Positions 1 to 9,565 of a DNA stretch of 56,698 nt are shown here, piece by piece. The first letter of the stretch is position 1, and every line of letters starts with the position of its first letter. Where the stretch lies: the NCBI GenBank assembly GCA_030680745.1, contig JAUXUR010000045.1, positions 1 through 56,698 of the forward strand, given 5' to 3'. The position numbers were made by a program, and so were the translations under genes. The DNA is from Alphaproteobacteria bacterium. GTDB taxonomy: Bacteria > Pseudomonadota > Alphaproteobacteria > JAUXUR01. The notes below the pieces were generated by a model, which saw nothing but the letters and a program-made list of their open reading frames with translations, was not told the origin of the DNA and made no database searches.

Positions 1-539
1 GCATGTTTACAACAACTTCGTTTAAACCAAAAATCATCCATCACTTGCGTAACAATCTATCTTCGACTTCCATCCAACATGACTTACGTCATATCGAACT
101 TCCGTTAATGTTTAACCGCGCATCATTGTAAATTTTTTACCATGAATTACTTGTTTTACATCTTTTGATCTATCCAAGTTCATGAGCAAGTTTTCTTATT
201 TAACTCACCCCTTCACCAGGACATCTCTCTTTTTATTTCTACTTGTCTATGATCAGTTCCGAGCTGTCTGCCCGGGTTTTTAGTTATAGTTCCAAACGGG
301 GGTCCTGTCAACCAGTTTTTTAATGTTTTTTAAAAAAAGTGCATTTTTCTTTTTAGGTGCGTCTCGTTATGTGTCTATTTCGGTTTAAATACCAAGGAAA
401 ACCCTAGGAAATTCAAAATATGTGATTTTATAAATTTATAGCCTTCAATTTTATGTGGTATCAGGAAGTTCCAACCAACCTCTAAATCTTAATATCTTTT
501 TAAATAAAGAGAATTGTAAGAGTAGTGTATCCTGTGAAT
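1..539. other. Left-edge non-coding region
   Basis: I find no convincing coding region, tRNA or rRNA on either strand here; the longest minus-strand reading frames are about twenty codons. It may be the outer part of the origin region that follows at 540-863, because in alphaproteobacteria the origin lies between hemE and the ppsR (RP001) homologue. If so, hemE would lie just left of the window edge, but it is not visible. Confidence 0.4.
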
Positions 540-863
540 GATGGGGATTAAATCTTATCCACATTTTATTAAGAGGTTGTTGGGGTAAATTATGATCGTT
601 TTAAAAATATCCACTTAATGTGTATAAATACGTTGTACTGTGGCCTACCTTCAAGATATATAAGCTTTTTTAATGTAGTAAACGTATAAACAGATTGTGC
701 ATAAGTCTATTTTAAAATGATTAATCCCCATTAAGTTGCGTTTAAGTTAAAAAACTATCCTCATGGGGATAATATGTTTCTTGTCTGGCTCTTAAATTGT
801 GTACAAATCCATATAGCTCTTTTATCATTTTTTAGGCCACATTCTTATCCACAGGAAAGTCAT
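540..863. other. oriC: Putative chromosomal replication origin (oriC) beside ppsR
   Basis: Four exact matches to the DnaA box TTATNCACA are visible: 555-563 (plus), 619-627 (minus), 696-704 (minus) and 845-853 (plus). A TTAA-N7-TTAA motif, the CtrA half-site arrangement, is at 731-745. The stretch between the boxes is AT-rich. In Caulobacter and Rickettsia the origin lies between hemE and RP001, and RP001 is the ppsR family encoded immediately to the right. Clustered boxes, a CtrA-like site and conserved synteny together support an origin. The last DnaA box lies directly before the ppsR ribosome binding site, so DnaA could also influence ppsR. Function is inferred. Confidence 0.72.
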
Positions 864-1697
864 ATGAAAAAAATAGATATACACATGCTCTCGGATGCCA
901 CAGGTGAAACAGTCGTTCATATGACACGTGCTTGTTTGTCTCAGTTTGAAGGCATATCTGTTCGAGAGCATTTGTGGATATTAATGAGGACTGAACATCA
1001 AATTGACGAAATGATGTCTGTTATAGCGCTTAATCCTGGCGTTGTAATTTATACAATCGTTGATCCTAAATTACGCGAACGTATTCACGAAGGATGTTAT
1101 CGGCTTCAAATTCCATGTGTTTCAGTTCTTGACCCGGTTATTAACACGTTAATGCTTTATTTAGGGAAAGAAAGTAGCAATAAACCTGGTCGGCAGTATA
1201 TAGTTGATGATAATTATTTTAACAAAATTGATGCGATTGATTTTGCACTTCATCATGATGACGGTCAACGTCTTGAAGAAATAGAAAAGGCTGATGTAGT
1301 TTTAGTAGGTATTTCAAGAACATCAAAAACACCTACTTGTTTATACCTTGCCCAACATACGATAAAAGCTGCTAATTATCCTTTAGTCCCAGGAATTGAT
1401 CCGCCCGAAATACTATTAAATGCAAAAAATCCCGTTTTTATAGGACTCACCGAAAATCCAGATCGCTTGATTGCTTTAAGGCGACATCGATTGGGACAAT
1501 TTGATGAGCATAATGAAACGGATTACATTAATCCTGAACGTGTTAAGGATGAAATATTATGGGCAAGAAGATTGTTTTCAAAAATGAAATGGCCTGTGAT
1601 TGATGTTACGAATCGTTCTATTGAAGAGACCTCAGCATCAATCCTTAAAATATATTCCAATGTTAAAAAAAACGCATTAATGAACGTTCAAGAATAA
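864..1697 (+). CDS. ppsR: Pyruvate,phosphate dikinase regulatory protein (DUF299 / PPSR family)
   Basis: 277 residues, the normal family length. The family is a bifunctional serine/threonine kinase-pyrophosphorylase that reversibly inactivates pyruvate phosphate dikinase or PEP synthase. The opening residues MSxDATGET-like and the P-loop GISRTSKTPTCLYLA (about residues 149-163) are the hallmarks; the C-terminal NPxRL and TSxxEIEETSA-type motifs are also present. I chose ATG 864 rather than the ATG at 774 because the family starts at MKKIDIH and AGGAAAG lies just upstream. It sits next to the putative origin, as RP001 does in other alphaproteobacteria. Its substrate gene is not in the window. 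Confidence 0.9.
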   Translation: MKKIDIHMLSDATGETVVHMTRACLSQFEGISVREHLWILMRTEHQIDEMMSVIALNPGVVIYTIVDPKLRERIHEGCYRLQIPCVSVLDPVINTLMLYLGKESSNKPGRQYIVDDNYFNKIDAIDFALHHDDGQRLEEIEKADVVLVGISRTSKTPTCLYLAQHTIKAANYPLVPGIDPPEILLNAKNPVFIGLTENPDRLIALRRHRLGQFDEHNETDYINPERVKDEILWARRLFSKMKWPVIDVTNRSIEETSASILKIYSNVKKNALMNVQE

Positions 1698-1802
1698 GAT
1701 TTGATGTATTTTAATGATTAAATTGAAGGGTTGCCTTGAAATTTGTATAAAAATCTTGTTTCTCAGCCTTCAAAAGCATATAAAGGGTGAGAGGAATTTA
1801 TA

Positions 1803-2456
1803 ATGTTAGATATGACGCATCTTTTAATAAAAGGGATGATTGTGGGCTTCTTAATTGCGGCACCCGTTGGTCCTGTTGGTATTTTGTGTGTAAAGCGAAC
1901 GCTTGTCACAGGGTTTTTGTCTGGCATTTTTTCAGGTCTAGGCGCTGCAAGTGCTGATACTATTTTTGCAGCCATTGCTGGTTTTGGTATAACAGCCATT
2001 GCGGCGCTTATTGAATCCAAAAAACATATGTTAGAAGTTATAGGTGGCATTATTTTAATAATTGTCGCCATTAAAAGCATGATGACTAAAAAAGTTGTTC
2101 AAGAAAGTGATAATGATGCGCTTGTAAACACTCGGTCGAAATTTGCTTTTGTGGGTGATTATTTTTCAGCTTTTTTCTTAACGATTACAAATCCTATTAC
2201 AATTATTGCTGTTGGTGCCCTTTTGGCAAGTTTAGGGGCCATTGAAGTGAGTGGCAATTATATTGCAACAGGTACGCTTGTATTGGGTGTGTTTCTTGGT
2301 TCTGCTTTATGGTTCACGGGTCTTGTGACGGTTGTGGGTTTTTTACTTCACAAAAAATTAACAATTGAGTCAATGTATTATGTACATAAAGTTGCAGGTG
2401 TAATATTTTTTATTTTCGGGATAAGCATACTTATCCATAGTATTTTCTATACATAG
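1803..2456 (+). CDS. LysE/RhtB-family amino acid exporter
   Basis: 217 residues with about six hydrophobic segments. The N-terminal pattern GFLIAAPVGPVGILCVKRTL followed by GLGAASAD is the conserved first membrane segment and loop of LysE-family translocators, which export amino acids across the inner membrane. TNPITI in the middle of the protein is a second family signature. GTGAGAGGAA upstream serves as ribosome binding site. The substrate cannot be read from sequence. It is a single gene; palindromic repeat A1 follows about 35 bases after its stop. Confidence 0.82.
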   Translation: MLDMTHLLIKGMIVGFLIAAPVGPVGILCVKRTLVTGFLSGIFSGLGAASADTIFAAIAGFGITAIAALIESKKHMLEVIGGIILIIVAIKSMMTKKVVQESDNDALVNTRSKFAFVGDYFSAFFLTITNPITIIAVGALLASLGAIEVSGNYIATGTLVLGVFLGSALWFTGLVTVVGFLLHKKLTIESMYYVHKVAGVIFFIFGISILIHSIFYT

Positions 2457-2491
2457 TTTCAAAGATATTTTCTGGATTCCTCAAAATTAAA

Positions 2492-2607
2492 TACTCAGAT
2501 TATGAGGGAAAGTCTAGGAAAGGCGAGAACCGGAACGGAGTGTACTACTTTGTACATGAGTACAGGAAGCGCAGACTTGACAACGAATTTACCCATAAGA
2601 TGGGTAT
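2492..2607 (-). repeat. Palindromic repeat A1
   Basis: About 116 bp, inverse orientation relative to A2-A5. The core (rc) reads CTCATGTACAAAGTAGTACA followed by CTCCGTTCCGGTTC. The ends ATACTCAGATTATGAGGG and CCCATAAGATGGGTAT are imperfect inverted repeats. It lies between the LysE-type gene and the 634-residue unknown, and an upstream in-frame extension of that unknown would run through it. Confidence 0.8.
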
Positions 2608-2627
2608 TTATTAAGAAAGGGTTTATA

Positions 2628-4532
2628 ATGTCGCTTAAAATTTCAACATATAGTAACACCAAAGGTGCATCTTCTTTATTTAAAGCGATAGGTCATCCTT
2701 ATTGTGTTTCAAAAACGCATGATTTGATAAAGTCTTTAGCGTCAGTCAAAGATGTGGCGATTTACGATCCGCTTAACCAAATTGAAACTTTTAACGCATT
2801 ATATTCGTTGGAAAAATTATCAATATCCCAAGTTTTTGTTCAAAACATTGATGAAATTGGCGTTCAAAAATTAGGAAAAACTGCACAACCTATTGTTTCA
2901 TTAAAAGAATGCAGACCAGATATTTTGTTTGTATTGGCTTATGATGCAAAAAGATTGGTGGATCATATTAAATATTTGGTGGATTCAAAAACTAAAATTG
3001 TCACCTTAGATGATATACGACTTCCTGATGATTTTATGAGCAATCCCAAAAATTATTTAGATCCCCATAATTTTGCGACAAATTTTGCTTTTTTTAGAGA
3101 TGATGAAGACTCATATACGCGTATTTTTACAGCTAATTATTGGGCAGGATGGGGTGCACAGAACATTTCAATTTGGTGTTGTCTTATGGATCATCAAGGT
3201 AAGGTTTTAGCTGAATGGCGTGAATCCATTCCGCATAAAGGACAAACAATCGTTTTTGATAGCCGTGAAATTCGTGAGCGTTTTAAGTTAAATGCTTTTA
3301 CAGGTCAATTGTTTATTCATGTGCTTGGTGCAAAAGGACATGATACCGTTAAATATGCGTTAGATGTTGTCTCTAAAAAAGATCAATATATAAGTGCGAC
3401 ACATGACGCGAATTCGTTTCCAGCTGATTATTATGCAGGTCTTCCAGCACCAGCTGATAATGAAAAAGTTGTTTTCTGGGTACAAAATTCGCATCCAACA
3501 CCAATTCCTGCAGGGACAATTGGGTTCAATGTGATGGGTGACGAAAATACAAAACAATATTTTTCTAAAGGCGTGCCAGGTTTTGGGACTTATGCGCTTG
3601 ATCTTCATGAAGTGTTACCCAATGTAAAATGGCCACAACAAATTGAAATTCATGCCAAAAAATATTTTGTAAGACCGCGCTATGAAATCGTCAATGATAA
3701 AAATATTAGACGTATTGCACATGCCAATGTTGAGCGTACTGATTTAAATCCAGATCCAAAAATTGCAGATCTTTCTAATCTTATGGGTAAAGCCTATATT
3801 TTATCAGCACCTATTTTGCCGATGAAAGATTTTAAAACAATCGCATTGCCAACACCTATGGCGCGTAGTCAAATGCATCTTCCCTTGGTGATGAATTGTT
3901 ATGATGCAAAAGGCAATCAAATAGCCACTAAATCTTTAGGTAATTTGAAGCGTAATCATCAACATTGCATTGATTTAGATGATCTTAAATTGAATTCAAC
4001 CACTGATTATGGTCATGTTGAGTTTATTTACGATTTTCAAGTAGGCAAAGAAGCGGATGGTTGGATTCATGGTTTGTTCCGTTATCAAAATCGTCAATCG
4101 GGTCAACAAGCTGAAACAAGTTTTGGGTCTCATATCTATAATACGGTCTTGACCTATAAAACAGAGCCACAATCCTATGTGGGACCTGCACCAGGTCTTT
4201 CAACGCGCTTATTCCTACGATTGGGCGGTAATGATGTTCGAAGCTTCTGTCATTTGATGTATCCCGTTTCAACGCCATTTCACGCATATTCGAACACTGA
4301 TTTATTTCTTCATAATCAAAATGGAGTTGAAGTTGCCTCAACCAGCTTGAAAATTCCTGCAAGTGGATCCCAATTATGGTTTTATGACGAGGTCTTTAGT
4401 GAGGCTCAACGTCAAGAGGCTGGAACGAACGCCTATATCATGATTCGTGACATGACCTGTCGTTTGTTTGGGTATCATGGCATGACAAGTAAGAATGGTG
4501 GATTGAGTCTGGATCATATGTTTGGTTTTTAA
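2628..4532 (+). CDS. Conserved-looking protein of unknown function, 634 residues
   Basis: A long soluble-looking protein with no signal peptide or membrane segment. I do not recognise a named family, although blocks such as GQLFIHVLGAKGHD, PADYYAGLPAPAD, HANVERTDL and SFGSHIYNT have the regular, mildly aromatic look of a conserved beta-rich protein, and the C-terminal CRLFGYHG resembles a fixed motif. ATG 2628 follows AAGAAAGG at good spacing; the longer frame from 2502 would be translated from repeat A1 and is rejected. It is a single gene, convergent with kdpD (stops 40 bp apart). No function is assigned. Confidence 0.75.
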   Translation: MSLKISTYSNTKGASSLFKAIGHPYCVSKTHDLIKSLASVKDVAIYDPLNQIETFNALYSLEKLSISQVFVQNIDEIGVQKLGKTAQPIVSLKECRPDILFVLAYDAKRLVDHIKYLVDSKTKIVTLDDIRLPDDFMSNPKNYLDPHNFATNFAFFRDDEDSYTRIFTANYWAGWGAQNISIWCCLMDHQGKVLAEWRESIPHKGQTIVFDSREIRERFKLNAFTGQLFIHVLGAKGHDTVKYALDVVSKKDQYISATHDANSFPADYYAGLPAPADNEKVVFWVQNSHPTPIPAGTIGFNVMGDENTKQYFSKGVPGFGTYALDLHEVLPNVKWPQQIEIHAKKYFVRPRYEIVNDKNIRRIAHANVERTDLNPDPKIADLSNLMGKAYILSAPILPMKDFKTIALPTPMARSQMHLPLVMNCYDAKGNQIATKSLGNLKRNHQHCIDLDDLKLNSTTDYGHVEFIYDFQVGKEADGWIHGLFRYQNRQSGQQAETSFGSHIYNTVLTYKTEPQSYVGPAPGLSTRLFLRLGGNDVRSFCHLMYPVSTPFHAYSNTDLFLHNQNGVEVASTSLKIPASGSQLWFYDEVFSEAQRQEAGTNAYIMIRDMTCRLFGYHGMTSKNGGLSLDHMFGF

Positions 4533-4571
4533 CTATTTCTGGAATTGGCTTAAAAAACCTTAATAATTTGA

Positions 4572-6764
4572 TCATATATCTGCATGTTTTTTTGATAAAA
4601 GCATAATATTATCAATTATTTGAGATATTTTATGACTTTCCTGATTTATTTTGCGCAAAACATCTTTTTTGTCGTTCTCGCTTAATGTATTTTTTTCAAG
4701 CAAATCATGGGAAAATTTTGTAAGCGTTGTTAATGGGATTAATAAATCTTGAGAAATTGATGCTAAAAGAATGCTCCGTAATCGTTGACTTTCTGCATTA
4801 ATGATGGATTCTTCGACAACTAATGCTGTATTGGCACGGTCAAAAGAAGACGCAATTAAATTTGCAAATGTTTCAATAAGTGATAATTGTTGATTTGAAA
4901 AACGATGATTTTTTTCTTTAGGGACCAATCCCACAGTACCAATCGTTTTTGATGATACAATAAGCGGAAAATAAATACCTTGAGCACTAGGCATTGTAGA
5001 TGTTTCATGTCCTGCAATTTGGCCATGTTCAAAGCTCCATTTTGCAACCATTTCCTCTTTAACCGCAATTGATCTATTTTCTGGATAAAAGAGACTTAAT
5101 TGATCTTCCTCATTAGGGATCCAAAAAATAATATTTGCGTTAAAAGAAAGACCAAGATGACGGGCTGCAATTTCGGCCATTGCTTTATGACCCCGGACAA
5201 TTGAAAATTCACGAGTCATTGCATAAAGCAAACTTGTGTCTTTTTCACGTTTTTGAGCAAACATTGCTTGTGATTTAAGACGTGAAGAAAGTGAGCTGAT
5301 AAAAAAGCTAGTTATAAACATCATGACAAAAGTAAGAATATAATCTTTATTGGTTATGCGTAAATCAAGCTTAGGATCAAGAAAGAATAGATTAAAACAT
5401 ATGACAGCACTTAATGCTGCAAATAAAGATGGTCCTTTTGAAAAAAAAGCAGCAATGCCTGTTAATGTCATTAAATAAAGCATGATAACATTAAGAACAT
5501 CCATGTAAGGTACTATTAAGAAACCGATAATTGTTGCTAAAACAACCGATGTAAAGCTATAAAGATATGGTTTTATGTTAAAGGACTTATATCGTGAGCG
5601 TTTTTTTTCGTCTTCGGGTTCATCAACAAAACTAGAAATAACTGTTATTTCAATGCCATCGCTTGAACGGATAAGTCCATCTGCAAGCGATCCAAAAATA
5701 ATTTCACGCCATCTTGGTTTTGGCGTTTTACCAATAACAATGCGCGTTACACCATTTTTTTTAGCAAAAGCAATAAGTTCTTTAAGGGCGTTTTGGCTAT
5801 AAATATATTCAATTTTACTGCCCATTTGCTCGGCAATGCGTAAGGTACGATCTAACCGTTCTTGTTCTTTGGTAGATAATAATAAATGTTTTTCATTCTG
5901 AACATAGACAGCAAACCAGGGCGCTCCTATGCGATCAGCCATTCTTTTGGTAGCACGTACAAGTCTTAATGAAAGTAAATCAGGACCAACACATACCATT
6001 AATCGAGGAGACAAAATTTCGCCACCGGCAAATTCAGTGATATTATACAATTTCATTTGGGCGTCAACGCGTTCAGCCGTGCGCCTTAATGCCATTTCGC
6101 GTAATGCTATTAGATTGCTTCTTTTAAAAAAATTAAGTCGGGCGGATTCCATAAGATTTGAATTCAAATAGACTTTGCCTTCTTTAAGACGATCTAATAA
6201 TTCATCAGTTGGGATATCTACAAGCGTTATTTCATCGGCTTGATCAAAAATAAGATCAGGCACCGTTTCCTTAACTGAAATGCCTGTAATACGCGCAACA
6301 ACATCATTTAAACTTTCTAGATGTTGCACATTTAATGTTGTATGAACATCAATCCCAGCTTCTAAAAGTTCTTTAACATCTTGCCATCTTTTAGGATGAC
6401 GAGAACCAATAGGATTACTATGGGCGAATTCATCAAGAAGAAGAATTCCTGGTTTAAGACGTATTGCTGCATCTAGATCAAATTCTTGCAGCACAATGCC
6501 TTTGTGGCTAACAGAACGCGTTGGAAGTTTTGGCAATCCAACAAGCAATTCTTCTGTTTCAGATCTTCCATGTGTTTCGGCAATGCCAACAATAACATTA
6601 ATGCCTTCTGATAAGAGCTCGTGTGCTGCGTGAAGCATTGCATAGGTTTTGCCGACTCCAGCGGAAGCGCCAAAAAAAATCTTTAATTTTCCTCTGAGCG
6701 TGGATTTTTCTTCATCCTCAAGAAGATGCAGTAATCTTTCAGGATCTGGACGTCCATTTGGCAT
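4572..6764 (-). CDS. kdpD: Truncated KdpD-type potassium sensor lacking the kinase catalytic domain
   Basis: 730 residues against about 890 in typical KdpD. Domains in order: KdpD N-terminal ATP-binding domain (about 21-230, Walker A GASAGVGKT at 32-40, DEFAHSN, GSRHPKRWQD, TTLNVQHLESLND), a universal-stress-like domain (about 250-375), four close membrane segments (about 400-500), a GAF-like region (about 520-650) and a dimerisation helix pair (655-730). The expected SHDLRTPL box reads SQDLLIPL, so the phospho-acceptor His is Gln (about residue 672), and the protein stops right after the second helix with no HATPase domain. No kdpE is adjacent and only 40 bp separate its stop from the next gene. 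GGAGAAAG precedes the ATG. It probably senses but cannot autophosphorylate. Confidence 0.9.
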   Translation of the reverse strand: MPNGRPDPERLLHLLEDEEKSTLRGKLKIFFGASAGVGKTYAMLHAAHELLSEGINVIVGIAETHGRSETEELLVGLPKLPTRSVSHKGIVLQEFDLDAAIRLKPGILLLDEFAHSNPIGSRHPKRWQDVKELLEAGIDVHTTLNVQHLESLNDVVARITGISVKETVPDLIFDQADEITLVDIPTDELLDRLKEGKVYLNSNLMESARLNFFKRSNLIALREMALRRTAERVDAQMKLYNITEFAGGEILSPRLMVCVGPDLLSLRLVRATKRMADRIGAPWFAVYVQNEKHLLLSTKEQERLDRTLRIAEQMGSKIEYIYSQNALKELIAFAKKNGVTRIVIGKTPKPRWREIIFGSLADGLIRSSDGIEITVISSFVDEPEDEKKRSRYKSFNIKPYLYSFTSVVLATIIGFLIVPYMDVLNVIMLYLMTLTGIAAFFSKGPSLFAALSAVICFNLFFLDPKLDLRITNKDYILTFVMMFITSFFISSLSSRLKSQAMFAQKREKDTSLLYAMTREFSIVRGHKAMAEIAARHLGLSFNANIIFWIPNEEDQLSLFYPENRSIAVKEEMVAKWSFEHGQIAGHETSTMPSAQGIYFPLIVSSKTIGTVGLVPKEKNHRFSNQQLSLIETFANLIASSFDRANTALVVEESIINAESQRLRSILLASISQDLLIPLTTLTKFSHDLLEKNTLSENDKKDVLRKINQESHKISQIIDNIMLLSKKHADI

Positions 6765-6789
6765 AAACTTTCTCCATTAAGATTTATAT

Positions 6790-6894
6790 ATAGTATTTTC
6801 CATTTAGGTTAATAGAGCGTCAAACGCCCCTTATGTAGGAAGAGACTACACTTCGCTCCTCATTCCTTCTCTTAACCAAAAGCGAAAACACTAT
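6790..6894. repeat. Palindromic repeat H1 between kdpC and kdpD
   Basis: About 105 bp. The outer arms ATAGTATTTTCCATTTAG and (rc of the other end) ATAGTGTTTTCGCTTTTG pair over most of their length, and the core TATGTAGGAAGAGACTACAC then TTCGCTCC is a variant of the core shared by repeats A-D. A second copy, H2, is at 42173-42280. Its right end supplies the TAG stop codon of kdpC. Confidence 0.8.
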
Positions 6895-7496
6895 GGTTTA
6901 GTTTTAGAAAATGCATCAAGCGCTAAATTTAATGCTAAAACATTAACGTGTTTTTCACCCAAGAATCCCCAAATTTTATGCTCAATATGATCATTCACAA
7001 GATTTTCAATCTTATCCTTTTGTAAATGACGCGTTGATGCAATCCGATCGACTTGAAAAAAAGCTGATTCAGGGCTTATATGTGGATCAAGATCACTTCC
7101 AGAACTTGTGACGAGATCTAATGGTATCTTTTTATTCTTATCACTTTCGAACGACATAAGATGATCGATGCGTTTTTGAATAAGTTCTTTCAATTTTGGA
7201 TTTTTAGGTGATAAATGAGATGCTTGTGCTTCCTTAAAATCATAAGGTTTTTCATTGTTTTGAGGTGGTCTTCCCCAAAAATATTTAGGATCTGAAAAAT
7301 GTTGACCAATAAGGCTTGATCCGATTATTTTACCATCATTTTCTACAAAACTACCTTCCGCTTTAGAAGGCGCAAAGGTTTTCAAAACAATAGTCACAAA
7401 ACCTGGATAAAAAACGCCGCAAATGATCGTAAAAAGAATAAGCATTACAAGTGAAATACGTGTAAGGCTTAAAAATAAACGTATGTGATAATGCAT
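6891..7496 (-). CDS. kdpC: Potassium-transporting ATPase subunit C
   Basis: 201 residues with one N-terminal membrane segment followed by a periplasmic domain. The segments GSSLIGQHFSDPKYFWGRP, SGSDLDPHISPESA and VNVLALNLALD are standard KdpC signatures. KdpC stabilises the KdpFABC complex at the inner membrane. Its ATG overlaps the kdpB stop (TAATG), showing translational coupling. Its stop codon TAG lies in the terminal ATAG of palindrome H1, so the element marks the exact 3' end. Confidence 0.95.
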   Translation of the reverse strand: MHYHIRLFLSLTRISLVMLILFTIICGVFYPGFVTIVLKTFAPSKAEGSFVENDGKIIGSSLIGQHFSDPKYFWGRPPQNNEKPYDFKEAQASHLSPKNPKLKELIQKRIDHLMSFESDKNKKIPLDLVTSSGSDLDPHISPESAFFQVDRIASTRHLQKDKIENLVNDHIEHKIWGFLGEKHVNVLALNLALDAFSKTKP

Positions 7497-9565
7497 TATA
7501 ATTTTCCTATAAATAAACCTATTAGAAGATCAATTAATTTGATGCCTATAAAAGGCGCTATAATGCCACCTAACCCATAAATAAAAATATGATTGCGTAA
7601 AAGGGATTCGGCACTTTGTGCGTGATATTTGACGCCTTTTAAAGCAAGTGGCACAAGCATAATGATGATAAAAGCATTAAAAATAATAGCTGATAATATG
7701 GCGCTTTCTGTCGTTTGAAGATGCATTATATTAAAAATTTTAAGTTCTGGATAAATGCTTGTCAAAGATGTAGGAATAATCGCAAAATATTTTGCAATAT
7801 CGTTCGCAATACTAAAGGTTGTTAAGGCACCCCGTGTCATTAAAAGTTGTTTACCGACTTCAACAACTTCGATTAATTTAGTGGGATTCGAATCTAAATC
7901 AACCATGTTCGCGGCTTCTTTCGCAGCTTGTGTCCCACTGTTCATGGCAACAGCGACATCTGCTTGCGCTAAAGCGGGTGCATCATTGGTGCCATCACCA
8001 ACCATCGCGACTAATTGACCGCCTTCTTGCATTTTACGGATATATTTAAGTTTTGTTTCAGGTGTTGCTTGCGCTAAATAATCATCAACACCAGCTTCTG
8101 CAGCAATGGCCGCAGCAGTTAGTGGGTTATCGCCTGTGATCATAACGCTTTTAATGCCCATTTTGCGCAAATCTGCAAGACGATTTTTAATATCGGGTTT
8201 TACGGTATCTTTTAGATGAATAACGCCCATAATACGCGTGCCATCAGCGACAACCAATGGTGTACCGCCACTACGTGCAATTTGATGCACAATTTTTTCA
8301 ACATTTGCTGAAATAATACCGCCTAAATTTTTTAGATGGTTTGAAATTGAATCATCAGCACCTTTTAAAATTTGCCTATCCTTTAAATTAATACCGCTTA
8401 ATTTGGTGTCGGCAGAAAAATGGACAAAACTTGCATCTAATGTGTCTACATCTGGAATTTGAATACCTAAACTTCGTGCTAACGTTACAATGCTTTTGCC
8501 TTCGGGTGTTTCATCAGCCAAAGAGGTCATGGCGGCCGCTTCTGCAAGTTCTTTTTCAGTGATACCTTCTGCAGGTATAAAATTTGCTGCTTGTCTATTC
8601 CCAAAAGTAATTGTGCCTGTTTTATCAAGCAATAAGACGGAGACATCACCTGCTGCTTCAACGGCACGCCCAGATGTCGCGATCACATTGGCTTTTGCCA
8701 ATCGATTCATACCTGCAATACCAATGGCAGATAACAATCCCCCAATTGTCGTGGGTGCTAAACAAACCAGAAGTGCAATAAGAACGGTAATGCTTAAAAC
8801 ACCTGAATTACCAGAAAGTGCAGTGGCATTATTGGAAAAAGGAAATAAGGTCGCGGTGACCAATACAAAAATAAGTGTTAAGGCTGATAGAAGAATAGTG
8901 AGTGCAATTTCATTGGGTGTTTTTTGTCTTTTAGCGCCTTCAACCATTGCGATCATCGTGTCTAAAAAACTTTCGCCTTGGTTGACACTGACACGTAAAA
9001 GAAGCCAATCTGATAATATTTTAGTGCCCGCGATAACAGAATCACAATCACCGCCATTTTCACGAATAACCGCCGCACTTTCCCCAGTAATGGCGCTTTC
9101 ATCAATGGAGGCAGCGCCTTCTATAATTTGAGCGTCAATTGGAATCATATCGCCAGCTTCAACAAAAACATAATCTCCTTTTTTGAGCAAACAAGCAGAT
9201 ATTAATTCAAAATTGTCATGATTTTTAGGGTCTTTAAGTTTTTTTGCCATCACTTCTTTACGTGTTTTGCGTAAAGATTCAGCTTGGGCTTTGCCTTTAC
9301 CTTCGGCAATGGCTTCGGCAAGATTGGCAAAAAAGACTGTAAGCCATAAAAAAAATGCAATTGACCAAATGAAATATGAAAATTCACCCTCTTTTATAGC
9401 AGCATCATAAATGCTTGTCGTTCCTATAATGGTGACGATAATCGCCCCAATATAGACAATAAACATAACGGGATTGGCAAGTTGAGACTTTAAGTTAAAT
9501 TTGCAAAAGCTTTCAAAAACCAAAGATAAAATGTTTTTTTTATATGAAAATTCTTCAGATTTCAT
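7496..9565 (-). CDS. kdpB: Potassium-transporting P-type ATPase subunit B
   Basis: 689 residues, full length. The P-type ATPase phosphorylation motif [10 protein letters not shown], the actuator TGES loop ([11 protein letters not shown], with the Ser known in the family to be an inhibitory phosphosite), and the hinge [19 protein letters not shown] are all intact. KdpB hydrolyses ATP to drive potassium import through KdpA. The start ATG directly abuts the kdpA stop (TAAATG). Nothing suggests loss of function, so the pump should be active even though the partner sensor is truncated. Confidence 0.97.
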   Translation of the reverse strand: MKSEEFSYKKNILSLVFESFCKFNLKSQLANPVMFIVYIGAIIVTIIGTTSIYDAAIKEGEFSYFIWSIAFFLWLTVFFANLAEAIAEGKGKAQAESLRKTRKEVMAKKLKDPKNHDNFELISACLLKKGDYVFVEAGDMIPIDAQIIEGAASIDESAITGESAAVIRENGGDCDSVIAGTKILSDWLLLRVSVNQGESFLDTMIAMVEGAKRQKTPNEIALTILLSALTLIFVLVTATLFPFSNNATALSGNSGVLSITVLIALLVCLAPTTIGGLLSAIGIAGMNRLAKANVIATSGRAVEAAGDVSVLLLDKTGTITFGNRQAANFIPAEGITEKELAEAAAMTSLADETPEGKSIVTLARSLGIQIPDVDTLDASFVHFSADTKLSGINLKDRQILKGADDSISNHLKNLGGIISANVEKIVHQIARSGGTPLVVADGTRIMGVIHLKDTVKPDIKNRLADLRKMGIKSVMITGDNPLTAAAIAAEAGVDDYLAQATPETKLKYIRKMQEGGQLVAMVGDGTNDAPALAQADVAVAMNSGTQAAKEAANMVDLDSNPTKLIEVVEVGKQLLMTRGALTTFSIANDIAKYFAIIPTSLTSIYPELKIFNIMHLQTTESAILSAIIFNAFIIIMLVPLALKGVKYHAQSAESLLRNHIFIYGLGGIIAPFIGIKLIDLLIGLFIGKL

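Noticed and set aside
2502..2627. N-terminal extension of the 634-residue unknown
   Set aside because: The added 42 residues are translated repeat A1, while ATG 2628 has a good ribosome binding site.
8490..9131. 213-codon plus-strand frame opposite kdpB
   Set aside because: Antisense shadow of kdpB, with all kdpB motifs on the other strand.
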